Source: RGIG1995 sp045652425 (lineage in GTDB: Bacteria; Bacillota; Clostridia; Oscillospirales; CAG-272). From it: a stretch of DNA of 12,359 bases. The notes beneath the pieces were generated by a model. The model worked only from the letters and a program-made list of their open reading frames with translations, had not been told where the DNA came from and made no database searches. The DNA lies in assembly GCA_045652425.1 (NCBI GenBank), contig JAZRUG010000024.1, positions 1-12,359 of the forward strand. Reading direction: 5' to 3'. Each line of letters opens with the position of its first letter. Within the stretch, counting starts at the first letter, position 1. The translations under genes and the position numbers were made by a program. Positions 1 through 6,995 of this stretch are shown piece by piece.

Positions 1-329
1 GCACAGACTTTATCTTTATATCGTAGGGCGGGGGCTTGCTCCCGCCGCTTATCTCCTTTTAAATAAAGAAAGTAAGCAAAGAAACCTTGAATAACGGGTC
101 TGTGCCACTTTTTATCATTTGCACAGACTTTATCTTTATATCGTAGGGCGGGGGCTTGCTCCCGCCGCTTATCTCCTTTTAAATAAAGAAAGTAAGCAAA
201 GAAACCTTGAATAACGGGTCTGTGCCGCTTTTTATCATTTGCACAGACTTTATCTTTATATCGTAGGGCGGGGGCTTGCTCCCGCCGCTTATCTCCTTTT
301 AAATAAAGAAAGTAAGCAAAGAAACCTTG
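1..329. repeat. 120-bp tandem repeat array, 2.7 copies
   Basis: Units start at 1, 121 and 241. Copies 1 and 2 differ at one base (A107 versus G227); copy 3 stops matching after the GAAACCTTG at 321-329. The array probably extends beyond the window start. Each unit holds a G+C-rich hairpin (GGCGGGGGC against GCTCCCGCC, near 29-48), an A-rich tract, and GTCTGTGC (98-105, 218-225). That octamer is inverted relative to GCACAGAC opening the next unit (121-128, 241-248), so every junction can fold as an 8-bp stem with a 15-nt loop. I see no credible gene: short reading frames here only copy the repeat and lack ribosome sites. Near-identity of the copies suggests recent or homogenised expansion. Confidence 0.95.
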
Positions 330-528
330 CCTCTCTGGTTTGTAGAAATAATATTAAGTGGTCATTTCGAGTGGAGCGACCGAAGGAAGCGGAATCGAGA
401 AATCCCATAATTATTGGGCACAGATAATGGGATCCTTCGACTTCGAGGGCGTTGCCCTCTTCGCTCAGGATGACCATATAATTAAGTTCGCACAAACCAA
501 GAGAGGCAAGTTCTTTGCCAAGCTTTCT
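307..528. mobile_element. MITE-like palindromic element
   Basis: The outer arms 307-343 and 492-528 are imperfect inverted copies; their cores read TTGCCTCTCTGGTTTGT and, reverse-complemented, TTGCCTCTCTTGGTTTGT. Inside is a second dyad, TGGTCA (359-364) against TGACCA (471-476), with a GAGCGA-type left half and a right half carrying the hairpin GAGGGC/GCCCTC (445-459). ATCCCAT (402-408) pairs with ATGGGAT (427-433) near the centre. There is no transposase and no plausible ORF, so if mobile it is non-autonomous. The left arm merges into the last tandem-array unit, so its boundary is uncertain. A folded structural or REP-type element is the main alternative. With the array and the terminator it accounts for essentially all of the gene-free stretch 1-609. 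Confidence 0.7.
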
Positions 529-542
529 GCGAAAGAAAGCGG

Positions 543-578
543 AAAAAATCCCGAGAGATTTCAAAAACCTCTCGGGAT
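543..578 (-). terminator. Rho-independent terminator of the E1 operon
   Basis: On the minus strand a 10-bp perfect stem (ATCCCGAGAG against CTCTCGGGAT, 569-578 and 548-557) with an 11-nt loop is followed by six T residues (543-548). It lies about 30 bp after the E1 stop codon, so it should end the deoR-E2-E3-E1 transcript and isolate it from the repeats downstream. Confidence 0.93.
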
Positions 579-609
579 AATTTAATTAGTTTTATCTTAA
601 ATATTAAGA

Positions 610-3093
610 TTAAACACCCTTCTTGTATCTTTCGATCTTTTCTACATCGCTGAAGTTATGCTTTGCAACATAGCCGGGGATAGGCATAATCTTTTCGTGG
701 ATGCAGTCGATAATCGTATCGGGATAGGGGAAGAATGATGTTTCGAGCTCGTGCGCGGGAGTGATCCAGTTACGTGAACCGAGAGCAATTGCGGGAGCGT
801 CGAGGTAATCGAATGCGAGTTCGGAGATGTTTGCAGCCATATCTTTCATAATAGAGCCGCGTTCTACAGCGTCGCCAACGATAACGATCTTACCTGTCTT
901 CTTAACAGATTCGATAACCTTTGTGTAATCGAAAGGAACGATTGAACGTGTATCGATAACTTCTGCAGAAATACCGTACTTTTCTTCGAGAGTCTTTGCA
1001 GCTTCGAGAGCGCGGTAAAGAACTGCACCGATAGTAAGAATTGTGATATCCTTACCTTCCTTCTTAACGTCGGGATCACCCATCTTAATTTCGTATGTGC
1101 CCTCGGGAACACCGCCAGCCATAAATTCTTCGCCCTTGTCATAAATTCTCTGAGATTCAAAGAATACAACGGGGTCAGTTCCTTCAAGAGCTGCAGTCAT
1201 AAGACCTTTAGCATCTGCGGGAGTAGAGGGGAATACAACCTTAAGACCGGGAATATGAGCAGCGAGAGCTGTCCAGTCCTGAGAGTGCTGTGCGCCGTAC
1301 TTAGAACCAACGGAAACACGAAGAACGATAGGCATCTTGAGGATACCTGCAGACATTGACTGCCATTTAGCCATCTGGTTAAAGATTTCGTCGCCTGCGC
1401 AACCCATAAAGTCAGCGTACATAAGTTCAACGATTGCACGGCCGCCGCACATTGCGTAACCTACTGCAGAACCAACGATTGCAGACTCGGAAATAGGAGC
1501 ATTGAAGAATCTGTGATAAGGAATAGCTTCGGTCATCTTCTTGTATACACCGAATGCGCCGCCCCAGTCTCTGTTATCTTCGCCGTAAGCGATAAGAGTG
1601 GGATCGTCGTAGAATTTATCAATGATCGGCTCAGCGAGACCGTCTCTGATGTTGTACATCTTCATCTTGGAAACGGGTTTGCCGTTTGCATCAGTAGCTG
1701 TACGGATCTTACCCTTGATTTCCTTAACACGAGGGCATTCTTCCTTGGGAACGAGCATTTCTGCTTCTCTTGAAGGATCCATGCTCTTAACCTTTTCGTT
1801 AGAGAACATAATGGAAGAAATAGCTTCGGGGTTCTTTGTGAGGTCCATACGAGGAGAAATTTCATCGTTGATAGCGAGCTTCATAATAGCTGTCATACGG
1901 TTGATGATATCTTCATCAATAGCTGCGAATTCAGCTTCTGTAGCAACCTTGCCCTTAATCATCTTAGCCTTGTAAGCTGCAATAGGATCTGCTGCAATCC
2001 ATGCGTCGATTTCTTCCTGTGTTCTGTATGTAGAAGAGTCGGAAGGAGAGTGACCGGAAACACGGTATGTTACAACGTCGAGGAGTGCGGGGCCCTTACC
2101 TGCAAGAAGAAGTTCTTTCTTTCTTGAAACAGCGTCGATAACTGCGAAAGGATCGTAACCGTTAACTCTTTCAGCGTGCATCATATCGGGGTTGAAACCT
2201 GCACCGAGACGTGCAGCCATATCGTAACCCATTGTTTCGCCTCTGGTCTGACCGCCCATACCGTAGCTGTTGTTGAATACGTTGAAGAGGATGGGGAGTC
2301 CGCCGTCAGGATACTTGCCGTCCATACCCCAGAGCTTTGTGATCTGGTCCATAGAAGCAAAGTTGAAGGATTCGAGAACGGGACCACGGCCGAGAGCGCC
2401 GTCACCGGAGTTAGCGATAACGATACCGGGCTTGTGGTTAGCTCTCTTATAAAGAGCAGCACCGAGAGCGATAGGTCCGGAACCACCAACAATAGCGTTG
2501 TTAGGCATAAGGCCGAAAGGAATGAAGAATGCGTGCATAGAACCGCCGAGACCTTTGTTAAAGCCTGTTGTTCTTGCGAAGATTTCAGCCAATGCGCCGT
2601 AAAGAATAAAGTTCTTTGCGAGTTCCTTGATATCGGAAGTAGGCATATGCTTTTCAACGATAGAGAGAAGTGTACCGCCGAGGAACTCCTTCATAATATC
2701 GTAAACTTCTTTTTCGTCGAGCTTGTGGATAGAAGACAAGCTCTTTGCAATGATTTCGCCGTGGCTTCTGTGAGAGCCGAAGGAGAAGTCATTCATATCG
2801 AGAGCGTATGCTTCACCAACTGCGGATGCTTCCTGACCGATGGAAAGGTGAGCAGGTCCGGGGTTGTTGTACTCAACGCCGTTGTATGCGGACTTTGTCT
2901 TAACTTCGTTAAGCATTGTCTCGAATTCACGAATAACGCGCATATCGTGGTAAATACGCATCATATCGTCTTTAGTATAAATTTTCTTTTCTTCTGCAAG
3001 TGTTTTCTTGTACTGGCAGACAGGAATGTCCTTGAAGCTGATAAATCCGGGTTCAAAGACCTTTTTAGGATCTACATATTGACTCTTAGGCAT
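610..3093 (-). CDS. 2-oxo acid dehydrogenase E1, fused alpha and beta subunits
   Basis: Thiamine-diphosphate-dependent E1, which decarboxylates a 2-oxo acid and acylates the E2 lipoyl group. Residues 40-430 form the alpha domain: SIGQEA (84-89), the ThDP motif GDG (230-232) through NN (274-275), and the loop YRVSGHSPSD (343-352). Residues 478-805 form the beta domain: GEDNRDWGGAFG (504-515), ISE with E536, GAQHSQ with H603, then a C-terminal transketolase-like domain (682-800). The subunits are normally about 330-400 residues each and separate; here they are one 827-residue chain. GDG to NN is about 15 residues longer than the usual spacing, with an insert near 250-265. ATG start with AAAAGGAGAT just upstream (3101-3110). 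It is the last gene of the operon, 184 bp after the E3 gene. The substrate (pyruvate, branched-chain 2-oxo acid or acetoin) cannot be decided; pyruvate is favoured by the neighbouring dehydrogenase. Confidence 0.93.
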   Translation of the reverse strand: MPKSQYVDPKKVFEPGFISFKDIPVCQYKKTLAEEKKIYTKDDMMRIYHDMRVIREFETMLNEVKTKSAYNGVEYNNPGPAHLSIGQEASAVGEAYALDMNDFSFGSHRSHGEIIAKSLSSIHKLDEKEVYDIMKEFLGGTLLSIVEKHMPTSDIKELAKNFILYGALAEIFARTTGFNKGLGGSMHAFFIPFGLMPNNAIVGGSGPIALGAALYKRANHKPGIVIANSGDGALGRGPVLESFNFASMDQITKLWGMDGKYPDGGLPILFNVFNNSYGMGGQTRGETMGYDMAARLGAGFNPDMMHAERVNGYDPFAVIDAVSRKKELLLAGKGPALLDVVTYRVSGHSPSDSSTYRTQEEIDAWIAADPIAAYKAKMIKGKVATEAEFAAIDEDIINRMTAIMKLAINDEISPRMDLTKNPEAISSIMFSNEKVKSMDPSREAEMLVPKEECPRVKEIKGKIRTATDANGKPVSKMKMYNIRDGLAEPIIDKFYDDPTLIAYGEDNRDWGGAFGVYKKMTEAIPYHRFFNAPISESAIVGSAVGYAMCGGRAIVELMYADFMGCAGDEIFNQMAKWQSMSAGILKMPIVLRVSVGSKYGAQHSQDWTALAAHIPGLKVVFPSTPADAKGLMTAALEGTDPVVFFESQRIYDKGEEFMAGGVPEGTYEIKMGDPDVKKEGKDITILTIGAVLYRALEAAKTLEEKYGISAEVIDTRSIVPFDYTKVIESVKKTGKIVIVGDAVERGSIMKDMAANISELAFDYLDAPAIALGSRNWITPAHELETSFFPYPDTIIDCIHEKIMPIPGYVAKHNFSDVEKIERYKKGV

Positions 3094-3143
3094 AATTTTT
3101 ATCTCCTTTTTAGATTTTATATAAAATTAATTTTTTTTGATTT

Positions 3144-3166
3144 GCGGGAGGGGAAAACCCTCCCCT
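3144..3166. repeat. REP-like G+C-rich palindrome
   Basis: GGGAGGG (3146-3152) and CCCTCCC (3158-3164) form a 7-bp stem with a GAAAA loop in the gap between the E3 and E1 genes. On the minus strand it is preceded by TTGTAGGG and has no T tract after it, so it does not look like a terminator. The GTAGGG lead-in and closing CCCGC resemble the hairpin in the 120-bp repeats at 1-329. Confidence 0.7.
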
Positions 3167-3189
3167 ACAATTCTTAATAAAATTTAGTG

Positions 3190-3262
3190 CAAAGTTTTTG
3201 AAGATTTTTAAGAAACTTTTTTCAAAAAGTTTCTTAAAGCAGGGTTCGGGGCGGCAGCCCTG
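3190..3262. repeat. Intergenic dyad: A+T stem followed by G+C stem
   Basis: TTAAGAAACTTTTT (3208-3221) and AAAAAGTTTCTTAA (3224-3237) are a perfect 14-bp inverted repeat two bases apart. Immediately after lies CAGGG/CCCTG (3240-3244 and 3258-3262), with the alternative inner stem GGGC/GCCC (3249-3252 and 3257-3260). No T tract follows in either direction that would make it a classical terminator. It could stabilise the 3' end of the upstream mRNA or be a small palindromic insertion. Confidence 0.65.
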
Positions 3263-3277
3263 ATTGCCCGTAATTTC

Positions 3278-4639
3278 TTATATCTGGAAGAGTCCTTCTC
3301 TGATAACTTCGCAAACTGTAGGATGGGGGAATACCATCTTATGAACGTCTTCAACACGCATCTCGTTTTCTACCATCATAGCAGCGCCATAAATGATTTC
3401 AGAAGCATAAGTACCGATCATATGAACACCGAGAATAGTGCGGTGGTTCTTATCAATAATAATCTTAACGATACCGTCGCCGCCTTCGTTTTCTGCGATA
3501 TATCTACCGGAATAACGGAGTGTAAAGCTTTCAACCTTTGCATCAAGACCTTTAGCCTTAACTGTTTCGGAAGTTTCGCCTACGCTTGCAACTTCGGGGT
3601 TAGTATAAATAACAGCGGGGATAGCATTGTAGTTAACCTTATCCTTCTTGCCGAGGATATTGTTAATGCAAACTTCGCCTTCACGGTAAGCTGTATGAGC
3701 AAGCATAGACTTGCCGTTGATATCGCCTGCAGCCCAAACGCCGGGAACGTTAGTCTTGCCGTCTTCGCCTGTTACGATAGCGCCTCTTTCGGTAAGAACA
3801 CCGATATTTTCAAGTCCGAGACCTGCTGTAGAGGGGCGTCTTCCGATAGAAACGAGAACGCAGTCAGCCTTAACTGTTTTAGCTTCGCCGTTAATTTCAT
3901 AGTTAACGCAGTCTGTACCTACTGAAGTAACCTTTGCGGAAAGGAGGAATTCAACGCCTTTCTTCTTATAGTTCTTAAGAAGAAGAGCAGAGATTTCGCC
4001 GTCTGTAGGACCTGCAATGTGGTCGAGCATTTCGATAACCTTAACGTTTGAACCAATAGAGTTGAAGTAACTTGCCATTTCAAGACCGATAACACCGCCG
4101 CCGATTACTACAAGTTCCTTCGGAACTGTAGTCATATCGAGGATTTCACGGTTAGTCTTTGCGAAACCGGAAGCAACTGCTTCTCTGAGACCGGGAATAG
4201 GGGGAACTGCAGCTTCAGAACCTGCGCAGATAAGAAGCTGTTTTCCTGTATATTCCTTGTCGCCTGCCTTAACAACAAAGCCTTCGGCAGTCTTTTCTTT
4301 AATTTCTGCAAGTTCTTTTACAACGTCAACGCCTGCTCTCTTCATAGTACCTTCGATACCTGAAACGAGAGTCTTTACAACCTTGCCTTTTCTTTCAACA
4401 ACTTTTGCATGGTCGATAGAAGCGCCGTCGAACTTAACGCCGTAAGCATCACTGTGCTTTGCATAATCATAAATCTTTGCAGAGTAGAGGAGTGTTTTTG
4501 TGGGGATACAACCCTCGTTAAGACAAACACCGCCCATTGCGCGTTTTTCAATAACGAGTGTCTTAAGGCCGCCATGTGCGGCTTTTTCGGCTGCGTTATA
4601 ACCTGCAGGTCCGCCGCCGATTACAATAAGATCGTACAT
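3278..4639 (-). CDS. lpd: Dihydrolipoyl dehydrogenase (E3)
   Basis: FAD flavoprotein that reoxidises dihydrolipoyl groups on E2 and reduces NAD+. The 453-residue length is near the family norm. Visible motifs: FAD-binding GGGPAGY (8-14), redox disulfide C39-x4-C44 in GGVCLNEGC, NAD-binding GGGVIGLEMASYF near 180, second FAD motif AAGDINGKSMLAH near 305, and the C-terminal catalytic pair H439/E444 in FPHPTVCE. All catalytic residues are present, so it should be active. ATG start with GAAAGGAAG about 8 nt upstream. It lies 31 bp after the E2 gene and so is co-transcribed. No N-terminal lipoyl domain is fused to it, unlike some clostridial E3 proteins. Confidence 0.97.
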   Translation of the reverse strand: MYDLIVIGGGPAGYNAAEKAAHGGLKTLVIEKRAMGGVCLNEGCIPTKTLLYSAKIYDYAKHSDAYGVKFDGASIDHAKVVERKGKVVKTLVSGIEGTMKRAGVDVVKELAEIKEKTAEGFVVKAGDKEYTGKQLLICAGSEAAVPPIPGLREAVASGFAKTNREILDMTTVPKELVVIGGGVIGLEMASYFNSIGSNVKVIEMLDHIAGPTDGEISALLLKNYKKKGVEFLLSAKVTSVGTDCVNYEINGEAKTVKADCVLVSIGRRPSTAGLGLENIGVLTERGAIVTGEDGKTNVPGVWAAGDINGKSMLAHTAYREGEVCINNILGKKDKVNYNAIPAVIYTNPEVASVGETSETVKAKGLDAKVESFTLRYSGRYIAENEGGDGIVKIIIDKNHRTILGVHMIGTYASEIIYGAAMMVENEMRVEDVHKMVFPHPTVCEVIREGLFQI

Positions 4640-4670
4640 TTATAATACTTCCTTTCTTATATAGGATAAC

Positions 4671-5981
4671 TTATTTAGCCATAAGAAGGTTAAAGTTTTC
4701 GAGGTTTGTGCAAAGTTCTTTGAGGAATCTTGCAGCGGGAGCTCCGTCAAGGGCTCTGTGGTCAAATGTAAGAGAAAGACCCATAGCGTCATAGAATACG
4801 TCCTGACCGTTTACTTGTTTTACGCGGCGGGTAATGTTGCATACGCCGAGAATACAAGTCTGGGGAGGATTGATAACGGGAGTAAAGCTTTCAACTCCCA
4901 TAGCGCCGAGGTTGGTAACTGTAAATGTACCGCCGGAAAGGAGATCGGGGCTGATAGAACCGCCCTGAGCAGCCTTGATAACGGTTTTAGCGTTTGCAGA
5001 AAGTTCGTTGAGGCTCATCTTGTCAGCATTGAATACTGTAGGAACAAGGAGTCCTCTTTCTGTATCAACAGCAATACCGAGGTTAACGCTGTTAAAGAAT
5101 CTCATCTTATCGCCGAGGAAGTGAGCGTTGCAATCCTTGTGGTTCTTCAATGTCTTTGCAACTGCAAAGAGTACCATATCGTTAAATGTAATGTTATTAA
5201 GGCCCATACCTTCTGCGTTCTTCTTAAGAAGCGCGCGGTACTCCATAAGCTGTGTTGCATCGAAAGAAGCATTGAGTGTAAGCTGAGCCATAGACGAAAG
5301 GGATTCGTGCATTGACTTTGCAATAACCTTTCTTACGTTGGAAAGCTTTACGTCTTCGTATTCTGCAACGGGTGCAGCAACTGCAGCTGCAGCTACGGGA
5401 GCTTCAACAGCCTCTGCAGCAGGAGCAACGCCTGTCTTTATAAATGTTTCGTACTGTTCGGGTGTAAGTCTTTGTCCGTTGTCGAGAAGTCTGTTTACGT
5501 CTCTTTCAATAATTCTTCCGTTGGGGCCTGTAGGAGTAGCCTGAGAAAGATCTGCGTAAGTCTTGTTTGCAAGATTCTTCGCTCTGGGGCTGATCTTCAT
5601 CATACCGTCTTTGTCAGCGCTTTCTGTTGCTACAACAACTTCTTCTTTCTTAACTTCTTCCTTTTTTTCTTCAGCAGGAGCAGCAGCTTCAGCGGGGGCT
5701 GCTTCTGCGTTAGCTTTAGGCATAAGAGCAGATATATCTTCGCCTTCAGCACCGATTATACATACGGGTTCAAGGCAGGGTACGTCATCGCCTTCTTCTG
5801 CGAAAACTTCGAGGAGTGTACCTGCAACTGTTGCGGGTTCATCAAAAGATGATTTGTCTGTTTCGTAAGAGAAGAGTACGTCGCCTTCAGCAACTGCATC
5901 TCCCTTTTTCTTTTTCCATTCGGTAATGACGCAGCTTTCGACGGACTGTCCCTGGCGCGGCATTATAACTAATGTTGCCAT
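4671..5981 (-). CDS. Dihydrolipoamide acyltransferase (E2) of 2-oxo acid dehydrogenase complex
   Basis: Core of the complex; transfers the acyl group from lipoyl-lysine to CoA. Domains in order: a single lipoyl domain (1-78) with lipoylated K43 in ETDKSSF; an Ala/Pro/Glu/Lys-rich flexible linker (88-125); an E1/E3-binding domain (about 128-168, SPRAKNLANK... GPNGRIIERDV); a second Ala/Pro-rich linker (186-208); and the catalytic domain (210-436) with H408 and D412 in DHRALDG. Length 436 fits a one-lipoyl-domain E2. ATG start with TGGAGGT nine bases or so upstream (5990-5996), a near-ideal ribosome site. It begins 39 bp after the deoR stop. Acetyl versus branched-chain acyl specificity is not evident from the sequence. 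Confidence 0.95.
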   Translation of the reverse strand: MATLVIMPRQGQSVESCVITEWKKKKGDAVAEGDVLFSYETDKSSFDEPATVAGTLLEVFAEEGDDVPCLEPVCIIGAEGEDISALMPKANAEAAPAEAAAPAEEKKEEVKKEEVVVATESADKDGMMKISPRAKNLANKTYADLSQATPTGPNGRIIERDVNRLLDNGQRLTPEQYETFIKTGVAPAAEAVEAPVAAAAVAAPVAEYEDVKLSNVRKVIAKSMHESLSSMAQLTLNASFDATQLMEYRALLKKNAEGMGLNNITFNDMVLFAVAKTLKNHKDCNAHFLGDKMRFFNSVNLGIAVDTERGLLVPTVFNADKMSLNELSANAKTVIKAAQGGSISPDLLSGGTFTVTNLGAMGVESFTPVINPPQTCILGVCNITRRVKQVNGQDVFYDAMGLSLTFDHRALDGAPAARFLKELCTNLENFNLLMAK

Positions 5982-6020
5982 AAGTTTTTACCTCCAAAAT
6001 ATTTATATATTAATTGTTTT

Positions 6021-6785
6021 TTATGCTCGAATTATTTGTACGCCGTTTTTGTCGGCAAGTTCTTCAATGTCTTTGGGGAGAGTTCCGTTTGAAATAATTG
6101 CGGAAATGTTTTCCAGAGCGCAGAACGTGTAGGGCAAACTTTTGTCGAGTTTTGATGTGTCAAGGAGAACGATAATCTTTCTTGCCTTTTCAACTATCAT
6201 CTTTTTAAGTTCACATTCGCTGTAGTTACCGCAAGTAAGTCCCGTTTGCGCATCAGCACCCGAAGGAACTATAAATGCAATATCAATATTAATGTCTTCA
6301 AGAAAACGCAACGCTTGTGTTCCCGATACGGATATGTTATCTCTGTTAAGCATACCGCCCACAAGGTTCACCAACGTTTGCTTTTTGTTAAGCAACTCAA
6401 TAGCAATGTTGGGGCCCGTAGTAGTTATGGTTAGCCTGTCTTCAGGAAGAAGAGTCGCCATTTTCATCATAGTCGTACCCGAGTCAAGAAATATTGATCG
6501 ACCGGTTTCGAGCAACTCGATAGCTTTTTTAGCCAAAGCCTCTTTTGCAGGTACGTTTTTTTGCATACGGCTGGGAAATTCCTCTTCCATTGAAGTCGTG
6601 ATAAACTTCATAGAACGAGCGCCACCTCTAACCTTTATAGCCTCGCCTTGCTGTTCAAAATAGTCTATATCACGTCTTATAGTCATACTTGAAACGTTAG
6701 GAAAAAGCTCTATAAGCTCTTTTAAAGATACAAATGGCTTTGAATAAAGCATATCTTTGATGATTTTTCTTCTTTCGGAATGCAT
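6021..6785 (-). CDS. DeoR-family transcriptional regulator
   Basis: Residues 1-56 are a DeoR winged helix-turn-helix: the ERRKIIKDML opening, recognition helix about 31-46 (SSMTIRRDIDYFEQQG) and the wing KVRGGA. Residues 75-235 are the DeoR C-terminal sensor fold, which in this family binds phosphorylated sugars or related effectors: DSGTT (101-105), TTTGPNIA (121-128), GGMLNRDN (143-150), GADAQTGLTCGNYSECELKK (176-195) and a conserved-looking LLDTSKLDKS (207-216). Length 254 is typical. It is the first gene of the E2-E3-E1 operon, so autoregulation and operon control are likely. Most family members are repressors; the effector here is unknown. ATG start; GGGAGA lies about 11 nt upstream. Confidence 0.92.
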   Translation of the reverse strand: MHSERRKIIKDMLYSKPFVSLKELIELFPNVSSMTIRRDIDYFEQQGEAIKVRGGARSMKFITTSMEEEFPSRMQKNVPAKEALAKKAIELLETGRSIFLDSGTTMMKMATLLPEDRLTITTTGPNIAIELLNKKQTLVNLVGGMLNRDNISVSGTQALRFLEDINIDIAFIVPSGADAQTGLTCGNYSECELKKMIVEKARKIIVLLDTSKLDKSLPYTFCALENISAIISNGTLPKDIEELADKNGVQIIRA

Positions 6786-6842
6786 AATATGTATTCTCCC
6801 TTTATCTTTTTATGAATTTTAAGAAAAAATTCACACCGCAAA

Positions 6843-6856
6843 TGTTATTTTTAACA
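6843..6856. promoter_or_regulatory. Candidate operator, TGTTA-N4-TAACA
   Basis: A perfect 5-bp inverted repeat with a 4-nt centre lies just downstream of the predicted transcription start of the deoR operon, a common place for an autorepressor. A second dyad, GAATTTT/AAAATTC (6814-6832), lies farther into the leader. Neither is a proven DeoR site. The first resembles a Rex half-site pair, but its spacing is two bases short of the Rex consensus. Confidence 0.3.
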
Positions 6857-6869
6857 CTCACTCATTTTA

Positions 6870-6898
6870 ATTATATAAGAATTATCTCAAAATGTCAA
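6870..6898 (-). promoter_or_regulatory. Perfect sigma-A promoter of the deoR-E2-E3-E1 operon
   Basis: On the minus strand TTGACA (6893-6898) and TATAAT (6870-6875) match the vegetative consensus at all 12 positions with an optimal 17-bp spacer. The start should be near 6863, leaving a leader of about 78 nt before deoR. Such a strong promoter upstream of a repressor gene suggests high potential output that is held in check. Confidence 0.92.
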
Positions 6899-6995
6899 CA
6901 GCATAATTGCGAAAACAAACATTATTACAACTATTTTATTGCGTTTTTGTATCACTCTTTTGAGAAATGTTAAAATCACACATATAAATTAACAG

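Noticed and set aside
1..329. CRISPR array
   Set aside because: The 120-bp units are identical throughout with no variable spacers, and no cas genes are nearby.
239..585. Short open frames across the tandem array and MITE-like element
   Set aside because: They follow repeat units, overlap on both strands, lack ribosome sites and would read the palindromes.
2176..3177. 333-codon open frame on the plus strand opposite E1
   Set aside because: It lies wholly antisense to a convincing E1 gene, shows no recognisable domain, and is explained by the biased codon use of the highly conserved gene, which removes stop codons from that antisense frame.
3323..3925. 200-codon open frame on the plus strand opposite lpd
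   Set aside because: It is a shadow of the lpd gene with no ribosome site and no family resemblance.
6899..6995. Rex-type operator or terminator after the D-2-hydroxyacid dehydrogenase gene
   Set aside because: TGTTAA and TTAACA occur, but 15 bases apart rather than at Rex spacing, and no stem with a T tract was found.
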